DNA from: an uncultured Dysosmobacter sp.
GTDB lineage: Bacteria > Bacillota > Clostridia > Oscillospirales > Oscillospiraceae
Assembly: GCA_934597465.1 (NCBI GenBank)
Contig: CAKTSC010000052.1
Coordinates: forward strand, 1-8,343
Direction: 5' to 3'
Length of the DNA stretch: 8,343 nucleotides
A program made the position numbers and the translations under genes. Numbering within the stretch: position 1 is the first letter of the stretch; each line of letters begins with the position of its first letter. Below, piece by piece: positions 1 through 6,184 of this stretch. Below the pieces are notes generated by a model that saw only the letters and a program-made list of their open reading frames with translations, did no database searches and had not been told where the DNA came from.

Positions 1-658
1 CCGCCCGGTAGCTGAGGGTGGTGATCTTCTGGATGCTGAGGTAGTGGCGGAGGATCAGGATATCCCCGTTCCTCATGGTCAGCGTCCAGCGGACTTCATT
101 GGAGCCGTCCTCCACCTCATAGATGACCTCCGTGCTGGCCAGGGAGTAGGGCAGCCGGGGATCGTCCCGCACCGCGCCGGTATGCTCCATGGTCTGGGAA
201 CTTCCCATAGGGACGGTCTCCACCGTGGCAGAGGCCACCTTCTCCCAGAAGCTCTCCCGGCAGTTCTCCCCGGTGGCCTCGTCATAGACATAGAGCTGGG
301 AGGGGCAGGCACTGCGGCTGCCGTCCGCGGGCGGGGACACGGTGGCCCGCTTCTCCTCCTGGGGCTCCGGGATGCCGTCTATCGAGCTGAAGGACAGCAG
401 CAGGTGATAGGTGACGCCACTGTCCTCATAGAGGAGCTCCGCCGCCCCGGGCTCGTAGGTCTGGGGACGGTTGTCCGCCCAGCGGCGGAGCAGCAGCACC
501 CCCAGCAGCACCAGCAGGAGCAGGGCGCAGATGGCCGCCTTCCGCCGCCAGGGACGGGGGGCGTGTACGGAGCGTTTGCTTTGCTGGGCGGTCTCGCAGC
601 GGGGGCAGAAGGCCGCCCCCTCCGGCAGCTCCGCCCCGCAGTGATGGCATGTTTGCAT
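1..658 (-). CDS. Zinc-ribbon single-pass membrane protein, paralogue 3 (partial, 3' end beyond window)
   Basis: The frame is open from ATG at 658 to the window edge (219 codons), so the C-terminus is missing. Residues 4-21 form a zinc ribbon (CxxC at C4/C7 and C18/C21). A basic RRK motif at 38-40 precedes a hydrophobic helix at about 41-57, and the rest should lie outside the membrane. The visible part aligns with the middle region of the two upstream paralogues (LLYE..GxxYHLLLSF, WTLTMRNGD). The beta-helix expected from the paralogues would fall outside the window. The start is supported by GGGAAGGGAG, whose GGAG core ends 8 nt before the ATG. It lies 35 nt behind the previous gene and is probably co-transcribed. 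It is the most diverged copy: the second cysteine of the paralogues' C(x11)C pair is Ala here. Function is unknown; a surface sensor or adhesin-like role is only a guess. Confidence 0.8.
   Translation of the reverse strand, partial: MQTCHHCGAELPEGAAFCPRCETAQQSKRSVHAPRPWRRKAAICALLLLVLLGVLLLRRWADNRPQTYEPGAAELLYEDSGVTYHLLLSFSSIDGIPEPQEEKRATVSPPADGSRSACPSQLYVYDEATGENCRESFWEKVASATVETVPMGSSQTMEHTGAVRDDPRLPYSLASTEVIYEVEDGSNEVRWTLTMRNGDILILRHYLSIQKITTLSYRA
601..642. repeat. 42-bp exact repeat, copy A (zinc-ribbon codons)
   Basis: Identical base for base to 1911-1952, and about 40 of 42 bases match 3185-3226. It encodes the CGAELPEGAAFCP part of the zinc ribbon. The preceding bases (591-600 against 1901-1910) already differ, so the identity is local. 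This fits recent duplication or gene conversion. Confidence 0.85.
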
Positions 659-693
659 TCTGTAAACTCCCTTCCCCCGCTTTTCGGATCCGC

Positions 694-1968
694 TCACTGG
701 AAGATGGCCTCGGAGGTATCCAGGCGGCAGTTTGCAAGGTTATTGATGTCAGTCCCGTTGCCGGAGAAAACGGTCTTTGAGAGATCCAGCGTCCAGTCCC
801 CCGGCAGGGCCTCGATGTGAAGGCCAGTGCCGTTATCCTCAAAGCGGTTGCGGCCAAAGCAGATATTGACGAACCGGGCATTGGGGCTGTTGAGGAGCAG
901 GCCCACGCCGTTTCCCCGGAAGGTGCAGAGCTCCCCGTTGATCCAGGCGGTCTCCTGGGCGGATACGCCGATGTCCCAATCCTTGAAGGTGCAGCCGCTG
1001 AGGATCACCGACTCCCGGGAGGCAAGCCCCGTGGCGCTGCCGCTGCCTGCGAAGGTGAGATCCTGCAGCATCACCCGCAGCTCGCCCTCCCCCTGGATCA
1101 GCATGCTTCGAGTGAAGGTGGTCTCGCCCTCCTCCGCGCCGTAGAGCCAGCAGGCCCGCCGCATGAGGATGGGCTCGTCATACGTCACCGCCGGCAGGAA
1201 GATCCGTACCTCGGTCTCCCGGTCGGTGACGGTCTCCGCGATCTCGTCCAGCAGGGCCTGAAGCTCCTCCGCCGTCTCCAGCGGGGTATCCTCCGGCCGG
1301 TAGGTCAGGACGGGGGTCTCCCCTATGGTGAGGCGCTGGGACATGCGGATGGTATCGCCGTTCTTCATGGTCAGCGTCCAGCAGATGTCGTTGCTGCCGT
1401 CCCCGGGCTCATAGTCGATGGCGCTGCCCAGCACAACGTAGGGGGAGGAGCGATCCTCCTCCGGCTGGGTGCAGCGCATGGCCCGGGCACTCTCCGCCGG
1501 GACGGCCTCCACCGTGCAGGATTCCACCAGGGCCAGGAATTCCTCCCGGCAGGTCTCCCGGCTCTCCTCCCGGTAGGCGTAGAGCCGGGCCGGCATCTCC
1601 TCGTAATTTCGGATACCGGTCTCCCTGGGGGCCACGGAAAAGGCCAACTCCGCCCGCGCTTCCGGGATCCAGTCCACGATGTCGAAGGACAGCAGCAGGT
1701 GGTAGGCCCCGCCATCCGATTCGTAGAGGAGCTCCGCTCCCCCGTCGTAGCTCTGGGGCTCGTGGGGCGGCGGGGCATTCCGCCCGGCGGCTACGGCCCA
1801 TGCTACCAGGGAAAAAACGGCCAGCAGGGCAAGCCCCACGCCCAGAGTCTTCCGCCGCCAGAGATGGGGCCTTCCGACGGCGCGCTTCTCCACCAGGGCC
1901 GTCTCACAATGGGGGCAGAAGGCCGCCCCCTCCGGCAGCTCCGCCCCGCAGTTCCTGCAGGGGATCAT
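694..1968 (-). CDS. Zinc-ribbon, single-pass membrane, beta-helix protein, paralogue 2
   Basis: This is a complete 424-residue protein. Residues 4-21 form a zinc ribbon (C4, C7, C18, C21) and RRK at 38-40 leads into a membrane helix at about 42-61. A middle domain that I do not recognise spans about 75-225 (YHLLLSF, CREEFLALVESC). The segment PEDTPLETAEELQALLDEI opens the C-terminal part, which has right-handed beta-helix repeats: CTFKDWDIGV, CTFRGNGVGLLL, RFEDNGTGLHI, VFSGNGTDI. The expected topology is ribbon inside, helix outside. The start codon overlaps the stop of the upstream paralogue by 4 nt (ATGA), and AGGAGG sits 7 nt before it, which argues for translational coupling. The protein family is unnamed to me. 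Beta-helices of this kind occur in polysaccharide-binding, polysaccharide-cleaving and surface proteins, but I see no lyase or hydrolase active-site motif, so a binding role is more likely than catalysis. Confidence 0.82.
   Translation of the reverse strand: MIPCRNCGAELPEGAAFCPHCETALVEKRAVGRPHLWRRKTLGVGLALLAVFSLVAWAVAAGRNAPPPHEPQSYDGGAELLYESDGGAYHLLLSFDIVDWIPEARAELAFSVAPRETGIRNYEEMPARLYAYREESRETCREEFLALVESCTVEAVPAESARAMRCTQPEEDRSSPYVVLGSAIDYEPGDGSNDICWTLTMKNGDTIRMSQRLTIGETPVLTYRPEDTPLETAEELQALLDEIAETVTDRETEVRIFLPAVTYDEPILMRRACWLYGAEEGETTFTRSMLIQGEGELRVMLQDLTFAGSGSATGLASRESVILSGCTFKDWDIGVSAQETAWINGELCTFRGNGVGLLLNSPNARFVNICFGRNRFEDNGTGLHIEALPGDWTLDLSKTVFSGNGTDINNLANCRLDTSEAIFQ
1911..1952. repeat. 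42-bp exact repeat, copy B (zinc-ribbon codons)
   Basis: Second copy of the exact repeat at 601-642. Copies A and B lie about 1.3 kb apart in direct orientation, so homologous recombination between them would delete or duplicate one paralogue. The third, imperfect copy is at 3185-3226. Confidence 0.85.
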
Positions 1969-3245
1969 GGGTCTTCCTCCTTCCCGCCGTCCTCATTCCC
2001 CAGGAACTCCGCCCGGGAGGTATCCAGCCGGCAGCCGGCGATGTTGTCGATATCCACGCCGTTCCCCAGGAAGACCGAGCCCTCCAGCACCAGCTGCCAG
2101 TCACCCTCCGGGATCCGCTGGACGCGGAACGCCACGCCGTTCCCCGTGAAGCGGTCGGCCAGGTATTCGCAGCCGGGGTAGTTCCCGTCCTGGCAGTTCA
2201 GCACCAGGCCCAGGCGGTTGTCCTCAAACGTGCAGCGGGAGGCGCTGATCCAGCCGTTCTCCCAGCCGTGGGCGGCGGTTCCGCAGCGGAGGAACTCGCA
2301 GCGCTCCAGATGCAGGGCGTGGTCGGAATCCACCGCCGTGCCCGGGACATCCGCAAAGCGGAGATCCTGAAAGGTAATGCGGAAGCTCCCCGCTCTCACG
2401 CGGATGCCCTGGGTAAAAGTGGTGCGCGTCTCCCCCTCCCCGGAGCCCAGGAGGGAGCAGCCCCGCTCCATGATGATGGGGCGGTCATAGGTCACGGCGG
2501 GCAGGTAAATGCGGACGTCCGTCAGGCCGTCGTCCACGGTCTCCGCGATCTCGTCCAGCAGGGCCTGGAGCTCCTCCGCCGTCTCCAACGGCGTGTCCTC
2601 CGGCCGGTAGACGAGAACGGGCCGCTCCCCGGCGGTAAAGCGGTGGGTCATGCGGATGGTGTCGCCGTTCCGCATGCGCAGCATCCAGCGGATGTCGTTC
2701 TCCCCGTCCCCAGGCCGGTAGCCGATCTCCGTCCTCAGAACGGCGTAAGGGGAGGAGTGATCCTCCTCCACCGTTCCGCAGTCCATCGCCCGGGCGTCCT
2801 CGCCGGGGACGATCTCCGCCGTGCAGCTTTTCACCAGGGCCAGAAACTCCTCCCGGCAGGTCTCGCGGCCCTCCTCCCGGTAGACGCAGAGCTGGGAAAG
2901 GGTCTCCGACGCCCCGGTGCGGATCTCGGAACGCTCCGCCTCCGCCCGGGGGATCCAGCCCTCGCTGCCAAAGGTCAGCAGCAGATGGTAGGTAACGCCG
3001 TCCACCTGGTAAAGGCACTTCGCCCCCTCGTCGAAGACCTCCGCCACATGGGGCGCAGGGGCCTTCCAGAGGGCCAGGGCCCCGCCGCCCAGCAGAGCCA
3101 GGGCCGTCAGCAGGGCAAGGGCCTTCCGCCGCCAAAGGTGGGGCTCACGGGGCCTGCGCTTTTCCACCAGGATGGTCTCACAGTGGGGGCAAAAGGACGC
3201 CCCCTCCGGCAGCTCCGCCCCGCAGTTTTTGCAGCGTCCGTCCAT
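1965..3245 (-). CDS. Zinc-ribbon, single-pass membrane, beta-helix protein, paralogue 1 (kinase-proximal)
   Basis: This is a complete 426-residue protein. The zinc ribbon uses C5, C8, C19 and C22; basic residues RRK at 39-41 precede a membrane helix at about 42-60. The outer part has the same unrecognised middle domain (YHLLLTF, CREEFLALVKSC). Next comes the segment RPEDTPLETAEELQALLDEIAETV, identical to that of paralogue 2 from PEDT onward. A parallel beta-helix follows (LQDL-like F/LRF, CEFLRCG, CTFEDNRLGLVL, VFLGNGVDI). The ATG lies 1 nt after the kinase stop, and a GGAG about 10 nt upstream falls inside the kinase gene, so the two are almost certainly one transcript. A cytoplasmic ribbon beside a soluble kinase suggests that the ribbon or juxtamembrane region is a docking or phosphorylation site; this is inference only. 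Seventeen to twenty residues of the ribbon match paralogue 2 almost perfectly. Confidence 0.82.
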   Translation of the reverse strand: MDGRCKNCGAELPEGASFCPHCETILVEKRRPREPHLWRRKALALLTALALLGGGALALWKAPAPHVAEVFDEGAKCLYQVDGVTYHLLLTFGSEGWIPRAEAERSEIRTGASETLSQLCVYREEGRETCREEFLALVKSCTAEIVPGEDARAMDCGTVEEDHSSPYAVLRTEIGYRPGDGENDIRWMLRMRNGDTIRMTHRFTAGERPVLVYRPEDTPLETAEELQALLDEIAETVDDGLTDVRIYLPAVTYDRPIIMERGCSLLGSGEGETRTTFTQGIRVRAGSFRITFQDLRFADVPGTAVDSDHALHLERCEFLRCGTAAHGWENGWISASRCTFEDNRLGLVLNCQDGNYPGCEYLADRFTGNGVAFRVQRIPEGDWQLVLEGSVFLGNGVDIDNIAGCRLDTSRAEFLGNEDGGKEEDP

Positions 3246-3246
3246 G

Positions 3247-3951
3247 TCACAGCCGCTCCATGAGTTGGAGGACGCTCTGGTAGCGCTGCTTGGGTGCCGT
3301 CATGGTGCAGCGCTGCACGATGCGCCCCGCCCGGCCGGGAGCCAGCTTTTTGGAGGGGTGCTCCCCTGTCAGCATAATGTTCATCAGCACGCCCAGCGAG
3401 TAGATGTCCGCCCGGCTGTCGCACTGGGAGAAGCCGTACTGCTCCGGCGCGGCGTAGCCGGTGGTGCCCAGGATCCGGGTATCGCCGTCCTGCTCCCCCT
3501 TGTAGATCCGGGAGGCATCAAAGTCGATGAGCACCGCCTGGTCGCCCCGGAGGATCACATTCTCCGGCTTGATGTCCCGGTGCACCGCGCCCATGGCATG
3601 GAGCACCCAGAGCCCCTCGCAGATCTGCTTCGCCACAGCCTTCCCCTCCCGCTGGGAAAGGAGCCCCCCTTCCAGCAGGAAAGCCAGGGTGTCCCCCTTG
3701 ACGTACTCCTCCAGCACCGCCACGTGGCCGTTCTCCTCCCCCACCTCGTAGACCTCCGGCAGGTGGGGGCAGACCACGGTGAGGAGCTTGCGGTAGACCT
3801 CGCCGCTGCCCTCGTAGTGGCGGAAGATATAGCGCTGCCCGCTCTCCCGGTGCCGCACGATGGAAACGCTGCCCCTGGGCCCCGCCTTCAGGCGGCGGAC
3901 GGTGTCGTATTCCTGTTCCAATGTCGTTAAAAGATTGCTGTAAACATCCAT
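3247..3951 (-). CDS. Soluble eukaryote-like Ser/Thr protein kinase (catalytic domain only)
   Basis: This 234-residue protein is a bare kinase domain. Visible motifs are a Gly-rich loop region GPRGSVSIV (24-32), the alpha-C Glu at 51 (GEVYRKLL), the catalytic loop HRDIKPEN (124-131; D126, K128, N131), the metal-binding triad as DFD (143-145), GTTGYAAPE (162-170), and DIYSLG (182-187). The residue expected to be the VAIK lysine appears to be Arg44 (RYIFRHY). There is no membrane helix or PASTA domain, unlike PknB/PrkC. An in-frame ATG further upstream (4077) exists, but I place the start at 3951: the longer start would run through both promoters, and AGGGTG lies just before 3951. The gene leads the operon with the zinc-ribbon membrane proteins, which makes them the natural candidate substrates or partners. 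Kinase identity is firm; substrate is unknown. Confidence 0.9.
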   Translation of the reverse strand: MDVYSNLLTTLEQEYDTVRRLKAGPRGSVSIVRHRESGQRYIFRHYEGSGEVYRKLLTVVCPHLPEVYEVGEENGHVAVLEEYVKGDTLAFLLEGGLLSQREGKAVAKQICEGLWVLHAMGAVHRDIKPENVILRGDQAVLIDFDASRIYKGEQDGDTRILGTTGYAAPEQYGFSQCDSRADIYSLGVLMNIMLTGEHPSKKLAPGRAGRIVQRCTMTAPKQRYQSVLQLMERL

Positions 3952-3963
3952 TTTTTCGCACCC

Positions 3964-3978
3964 TATGCAGCCTGCATA
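3964..3978. promoter_or_regulatory. Perfect 15-bp palindrome, candidate operator
   Basis: TATGCAG-C-CTGCATA is a perfect 7-1-7 inverted repeat. It abuts the candidate ribosome site of the kinase on one side and the -35 box of the rightward promoter (starting 3979) on the other. A dimer bound here could block the HTH promoter and act as a roadblock to the kinase transcript. The divergently transcribed HTH protein is the first candidate binder, by inference from position. Confidence 0.55.
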
Positions 3979-4006
3979 TTGATTTTTCGGCTGAAAATCA
4001 TATAAT
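3979..4006 (+). promoter_or_regulatory. Sigma-A-type promoter for the HTH gene
   Basis: TTGATT (3979-3984), 16-nt spacer, and a consensus TATAAT (4001-4006). Transcription would start near 4012, giving a leader of about 45 nt to the ATG at 4058. It lies in an AT-rich island within a GC-rich sequence. Confidence 0.6.
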
Positions 4007-4014
4007 AATAGGTA

Positions 4015-4043
4015 ATTATACGGGATATGACTTTCTTTGTAAA
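4015..4043 (-). promoter_or_regulatory. Sigma-A-type promoter for the kinase operon
   Basis: On the minus strand TTTACA (4043-4038, 5 of 6 to consensus), 17-nt spacer, TATAAT (4020-4015). Transcription would start near 4008 and the leader to 3951 is about 57 nt, containing the 15-bp palindrome. The polymerase footprints of this and the rightward promoter overlap almost completely. Confidence 0.68.
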
Positions 4044-4057
4044 GGCGGACTTTGGAA

Positions 4058-4483
4058 ATGCAGCAGAAAAGCACCACAAACCTTCAGCAGGAGCTGATGG
4101 ACAACCCCAAGCTGGACAGCTTCCTCACGGACAACGAGACCTGCTTCAATCAGGAGACGGCGGCGCAGACCCTGACCCGCCTCTTCGAGCAGAAGGCCCT
4201 CTCCAAGGCGGCCCTGGCCAAGCAGGCCTATATGAGCGAGATCTACCTGCACCAGATCTTTGCCGGGCGGCGGAACCCCTCCCGCAACCGCCTGCTCTGC
4301 CTCTGCTACGGGCTGGATGCTACCCTGGAGGAGACCCAGGAGCTTCTGAAGCTCTGCGGCCACGCCCAGCTCTACCCCAAGATCCGGCGGGACGCCATCA
4401 TTCTCTACGGCATCGTGCACCACGAAAAGCTCCCCCGGATCAACGACCGCCTCTTCCGGGAGGACGAGGAGACCCTGTTCTGA
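4058..4483 (+). CDS. Small helix-turn-helix protein, probable DNA-binding regulator
   Basis: A 141-residue protein. Residues about 37-70 resemble a Xre/Cro-type helix-turn-helix: TLTRLFEQKA, then SKAALAKQA (helix 2) and a recognition-like helix MSEIYLHQIFAG, followed by RRNPSRNRLLCLCYGL. After it comes LDATLEETQELLKLCG, typical of helix 5 in such folds, then a C-terminal tail (YPKIRRDAIILYGIVHHEKL) with no domain I recognise. The start was set at ATG 4058 because GGCGG lies 9 nt upstream; a TTG two codons earlier would leave only 3 nt. It is transcribed away from the kinase operon from a promoter that overlaps the operon's promoter, so it is the likely regulator of, or a phosphorylation target within, this locus; both are inference. 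A terminator follows 43 nt after the stop. Confidence 0.78.
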   Translation: MQQKSTTNLQQELMDNPKLDSFLTDNETCFNQETAAQTLTRLFEQKALSKAALAKQAYMSEIYLHQIFAGRRNPSRNRLLCLCYGLDATLEETQELLKLCGHAQLYPKIRRDAIILYGIVHHEKLPRINDRLFREDEETLF

Positions 4484-4526
4484 GGGGCCCACCCAAGGCG
4501 GCCGCTCTCCAGCGGAGAAAACGCAA

Positions 4527-4557
4527 AAAAGCGGGACGGCGCAGCCGTCCCGCTTTT
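4527..4557. terminator. Bidirectional intrinsic terminator
   Basis: A perfect 14-bp stem (AAAAGCGGGACGGC and its complement) closes a 3-nt loop. On the minus strand a run of six T follows, serving yebC; on the plus strand TTTT follows, serving the HTH gene. It sits between the two convergent genes. Confidence 0.9.
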
Positions 4558-4570
4558 CCCTATGAATGGA

Positions 4571-5308
4571 TCAGTCCTGGTTCCAGTTATGCCAGACGTT
4601 CTGGACGTCGTCGTTGTCCTCCAGGAAGTCGATGAGCTTCTGCATGTTCTTCAGGTCGCCCTCGGCGGTGAGGGTGACGTAGGTCTGGGGCACCATCTCG
4701 ATCTCGGCGCTGGCGAAGGTGTAGCCCTTCTCCTCCAGGGCCTTCACCACGTCATTGAAGGCGTCGGGCTCGGTGGTGATCTCCATCACGTCGCCGTCGG
4801 GCTGGAAGTCGGTAGCACCGGCCTCCAGGGCGTCCATCATGACGGTATCGTCGTCCAGCTCGCCCTCCTCGTTGTCGATGACGATGACGCCCTTGCGGTC
4901 AAAGCTCCAGGACACGCAGCCCTGGGCGCCCAGGTTGCCGTTGCACTTGTCGAAGTAGTGCCGGACTTCTGGGGCGGTGCGCTGGCGGTTGTCGGTGAGG
5001 GCCTCCACGATGACGGCCACGCCGCCGGGGCCGTAGCCCTCGTAGGTGACGGACTCGTAGTTATCGGTGTTGCCGGCGCCCAGGGCCCGCTCGATGGTGC
5101 GCTTGATGTTGTCGTTGGGCATGTTCACGGCCTTGGCCTTGGCGATGACGGTGGCCAGGCGGGAGTTGTTGGCGGGGTCGCCGGAGCCGCCGCCTTCCTT
5201 CACGGCGACGATGATCTCCTTGGCGATCTTGGTGAAGGCGGCGCTGCGCTTGGCGTCGGCCGCGCCCTTGGTCTTCTGGATATTATGCCACTTGGAATGT
5301 CCGGACAT
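4571..5308 (-). CDS. yebC: YebC/PmpR (TACO1) family protein
   Basis: At 245 residues this is full length for the family (about 240-250). The N-terminus MSGHSKWHNIQKTKG..DAKR, then FTKIAKEIIVAVKEGG, the NMPNDNIKRTIERA segment and YEGYGPGGVAVIVEALTDNRQRT are the signature. Older work names these proteins DNA-binding transcriptional regulators; bacterial YebC and mitochondrial TACO1 have more recently been tied to translation, with relief of ribosome stalling at proline-rich stretches. The annotation should therefore not be read as transcription factor only. The start is firm: AAGGAGG lies 9 nt before the ATG. The gene is 63 nt after nif3 and may be read through from it. A TAAAAT at 5337-5332 could be a -10 box, but no convincing -35 is seen. 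It ends at the bidirectional terminator. Confidence 0.96.
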   Translation of the reverse strand: MSGHSKWHNIQKTKGAADAKRSAAFTKIAKEIIVAVKEGGGSGDPANNSRLATVIAKAKAVNMPNDNIKRTIERALGAGNTDNYESVTYEGYGPGGVAVIVEALTDNRQRTAPEVRHYFDKCNGNLGAQGCVSWSFDRKGVIVIDNEEGELDDDTVMMDALEAGATDFQPDGDVMEITTEPDAFNDVVKALEEKGYTFASAEIEMVPQTYVTLTAEGDLKNMQKLIDFLEDNDDVQNVWHNWNQD

Positions 5309-5371
5309 GGTACATTTCCTCCTTGAAATTCATTTTAGATTGGTTTGATATATGTCCCAGCGGGGGAAGGT

Positions 5372-6184
5372 TCAGCCCAGCCCCCCAGGATCATCCGCCT
5401 TCCAGCAGCGGATCACGTCGCCGTGAACGGCGGAACGCTCCGCGTGCAGGGCGGGAAACTGCGCTTTCAGATACCCCTCCAGTACCGGCAGAACGCCGTT
5501 CTCCGTGGGGAAGTGCCCGGCGTCCAGAAGGTTCAGGCCCTCCGCCGCCGCATCCAAAAACTGATGGTAGCCGAGATCCGCCGTCACAAAGGTGTCGCAG
5601 CCCGCGGCCAGAACCTGGGGGATGAAGTCCCCGCAGGCGCCGCCGCCCACGGCCACCCGCCGCACCGGACGCTCCCCGCACCAGCGGACGTTCCCGGCGC
5701 GGAGGCTGCGGCCCGCGAAGGCGGCGAAGTCCGCCGGGGCCATGGCCGCCCGCAGCGTACCTACGCGGCAGATGCCGCTCCCGTCCCCCGGCAGGGGCCC
5801 GGGATCCTCCAATCCCAAAGCGGCGGCCAGGGCGTCATTGACGCCGCCGGGGGCCGCGTCCAGATCGGTGTGCAGGGAGATCACGGCGATGTCGCTCTTC
5901 ACCAGGGTTGTCAACAGGCGGCCCAGCCGGGTATCCGGCCGGAGGGTCTGCATCTCCCGCTGGTGCCAGCGGACGTTCATGAGGGGGTGGTGGGAAACGA
6001 TGAGCTGGCAGCCCTTCTCCCTGGCCTCCACCGCCACGGCGTCCGTCACGTCCAGGGCCAGGAGGACGCGGGAGACCTCCGCCGCCGGGTCGCCCAGCAG
6101 CAGTCCCACGTTGTCCCAGTCCATGGCCAGCTCCCGGGGAGCCAGGGCGAACAGGGCCGATTCGATTTCATGTACCGTTGGCAT
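5372..6184 (-). CDS. Nif3/DUF34-like dinuclear metal-centre protein
   Basis: A 270-residue protein. Visible hallmarks are MDWDNVGLLLG (21-31), the metal-binding VSHHP (63-67; H65, H66), SLHTDLDAAPGGVN (103-116; H105, D109), VAVGGGACGDFI (178-188) and TADLGYHQFLDA...DAGHFPTEN with H224 and E228. These cover the usual two-metal site. The length matches the short form (E. coli YbgI-like) rather than B. subtilis YqfO, which carries a PII-like insert. The old name GTP cyclohydrolase I type 2 rests on weak evidence; the substrate is not settled. I chose ATG 6184 because GGGAGGAG lies 7 nt upstream; earlier in-frame ATGs fall inside trmK. The start overlaps trmK by 17 nt, as expected for the conserved trmK-nif3 pair known from B. 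subtilis yqfN-yqfO. Confidence 0.93.
   Translation of the reverse strand: MPTVHEIESALFALAPRELAMDWDNVGLLLGDPAAEVSRVLLALDVTDAVAVEAREKGCQLIVSHHPLMNVRWHQREMQTLRPDTRLGRLLTTLVKSDIAVISLHTDLDAAPGGVNDALAAALGLEDPGPLPGDGSGICRVGTLRAAMAPADFAAFAGRSLRAGNVRWCGERPVRRVAVGGGACGDFIPQVLAAGCDTFVTADLGYHQFLDAAAEGLNLLDAGHFPTENGVLPVLEGYLKAQFPALHAERSAVHGDVIRCWKADDPGGLG

Noticed and set aside
817..3263. Long plus-strand open frames (817-2181, 454 codons; 1800-3263, 487 codons) opposite the paralogue genes
   Set aside because: They are antisense to two clear genes with zinc ribbons, membrane helices and overlapping start/stop signals. Their proteins are low-complexity Gly/Ala/Arg/Pro strings without domains, as expected for shadows in GC-rich DNA.
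3952..4077. 42-residue N-terminal extension of the kinase (start at 4077)
   Set aside because: It would place the start upstream of the mapped -10 and across both promoters; the kinase fold and a ribosome site fit ATG 3951.
4502..4515. Small hairpin CCGCT/AGCGG after the HTH gene
   Set aside because: Only 5 bp and no T-run; the strong terminator just downstream explains transcript ends.
4562..5326. Plus-strand 254-codon frame opposite yebC, rich in Gly/Val/Leu
   Set aside because: The opposite strand encodes an unmistakable full-length YebC; the plus-strand product is repetitive and has no recognisable domain.
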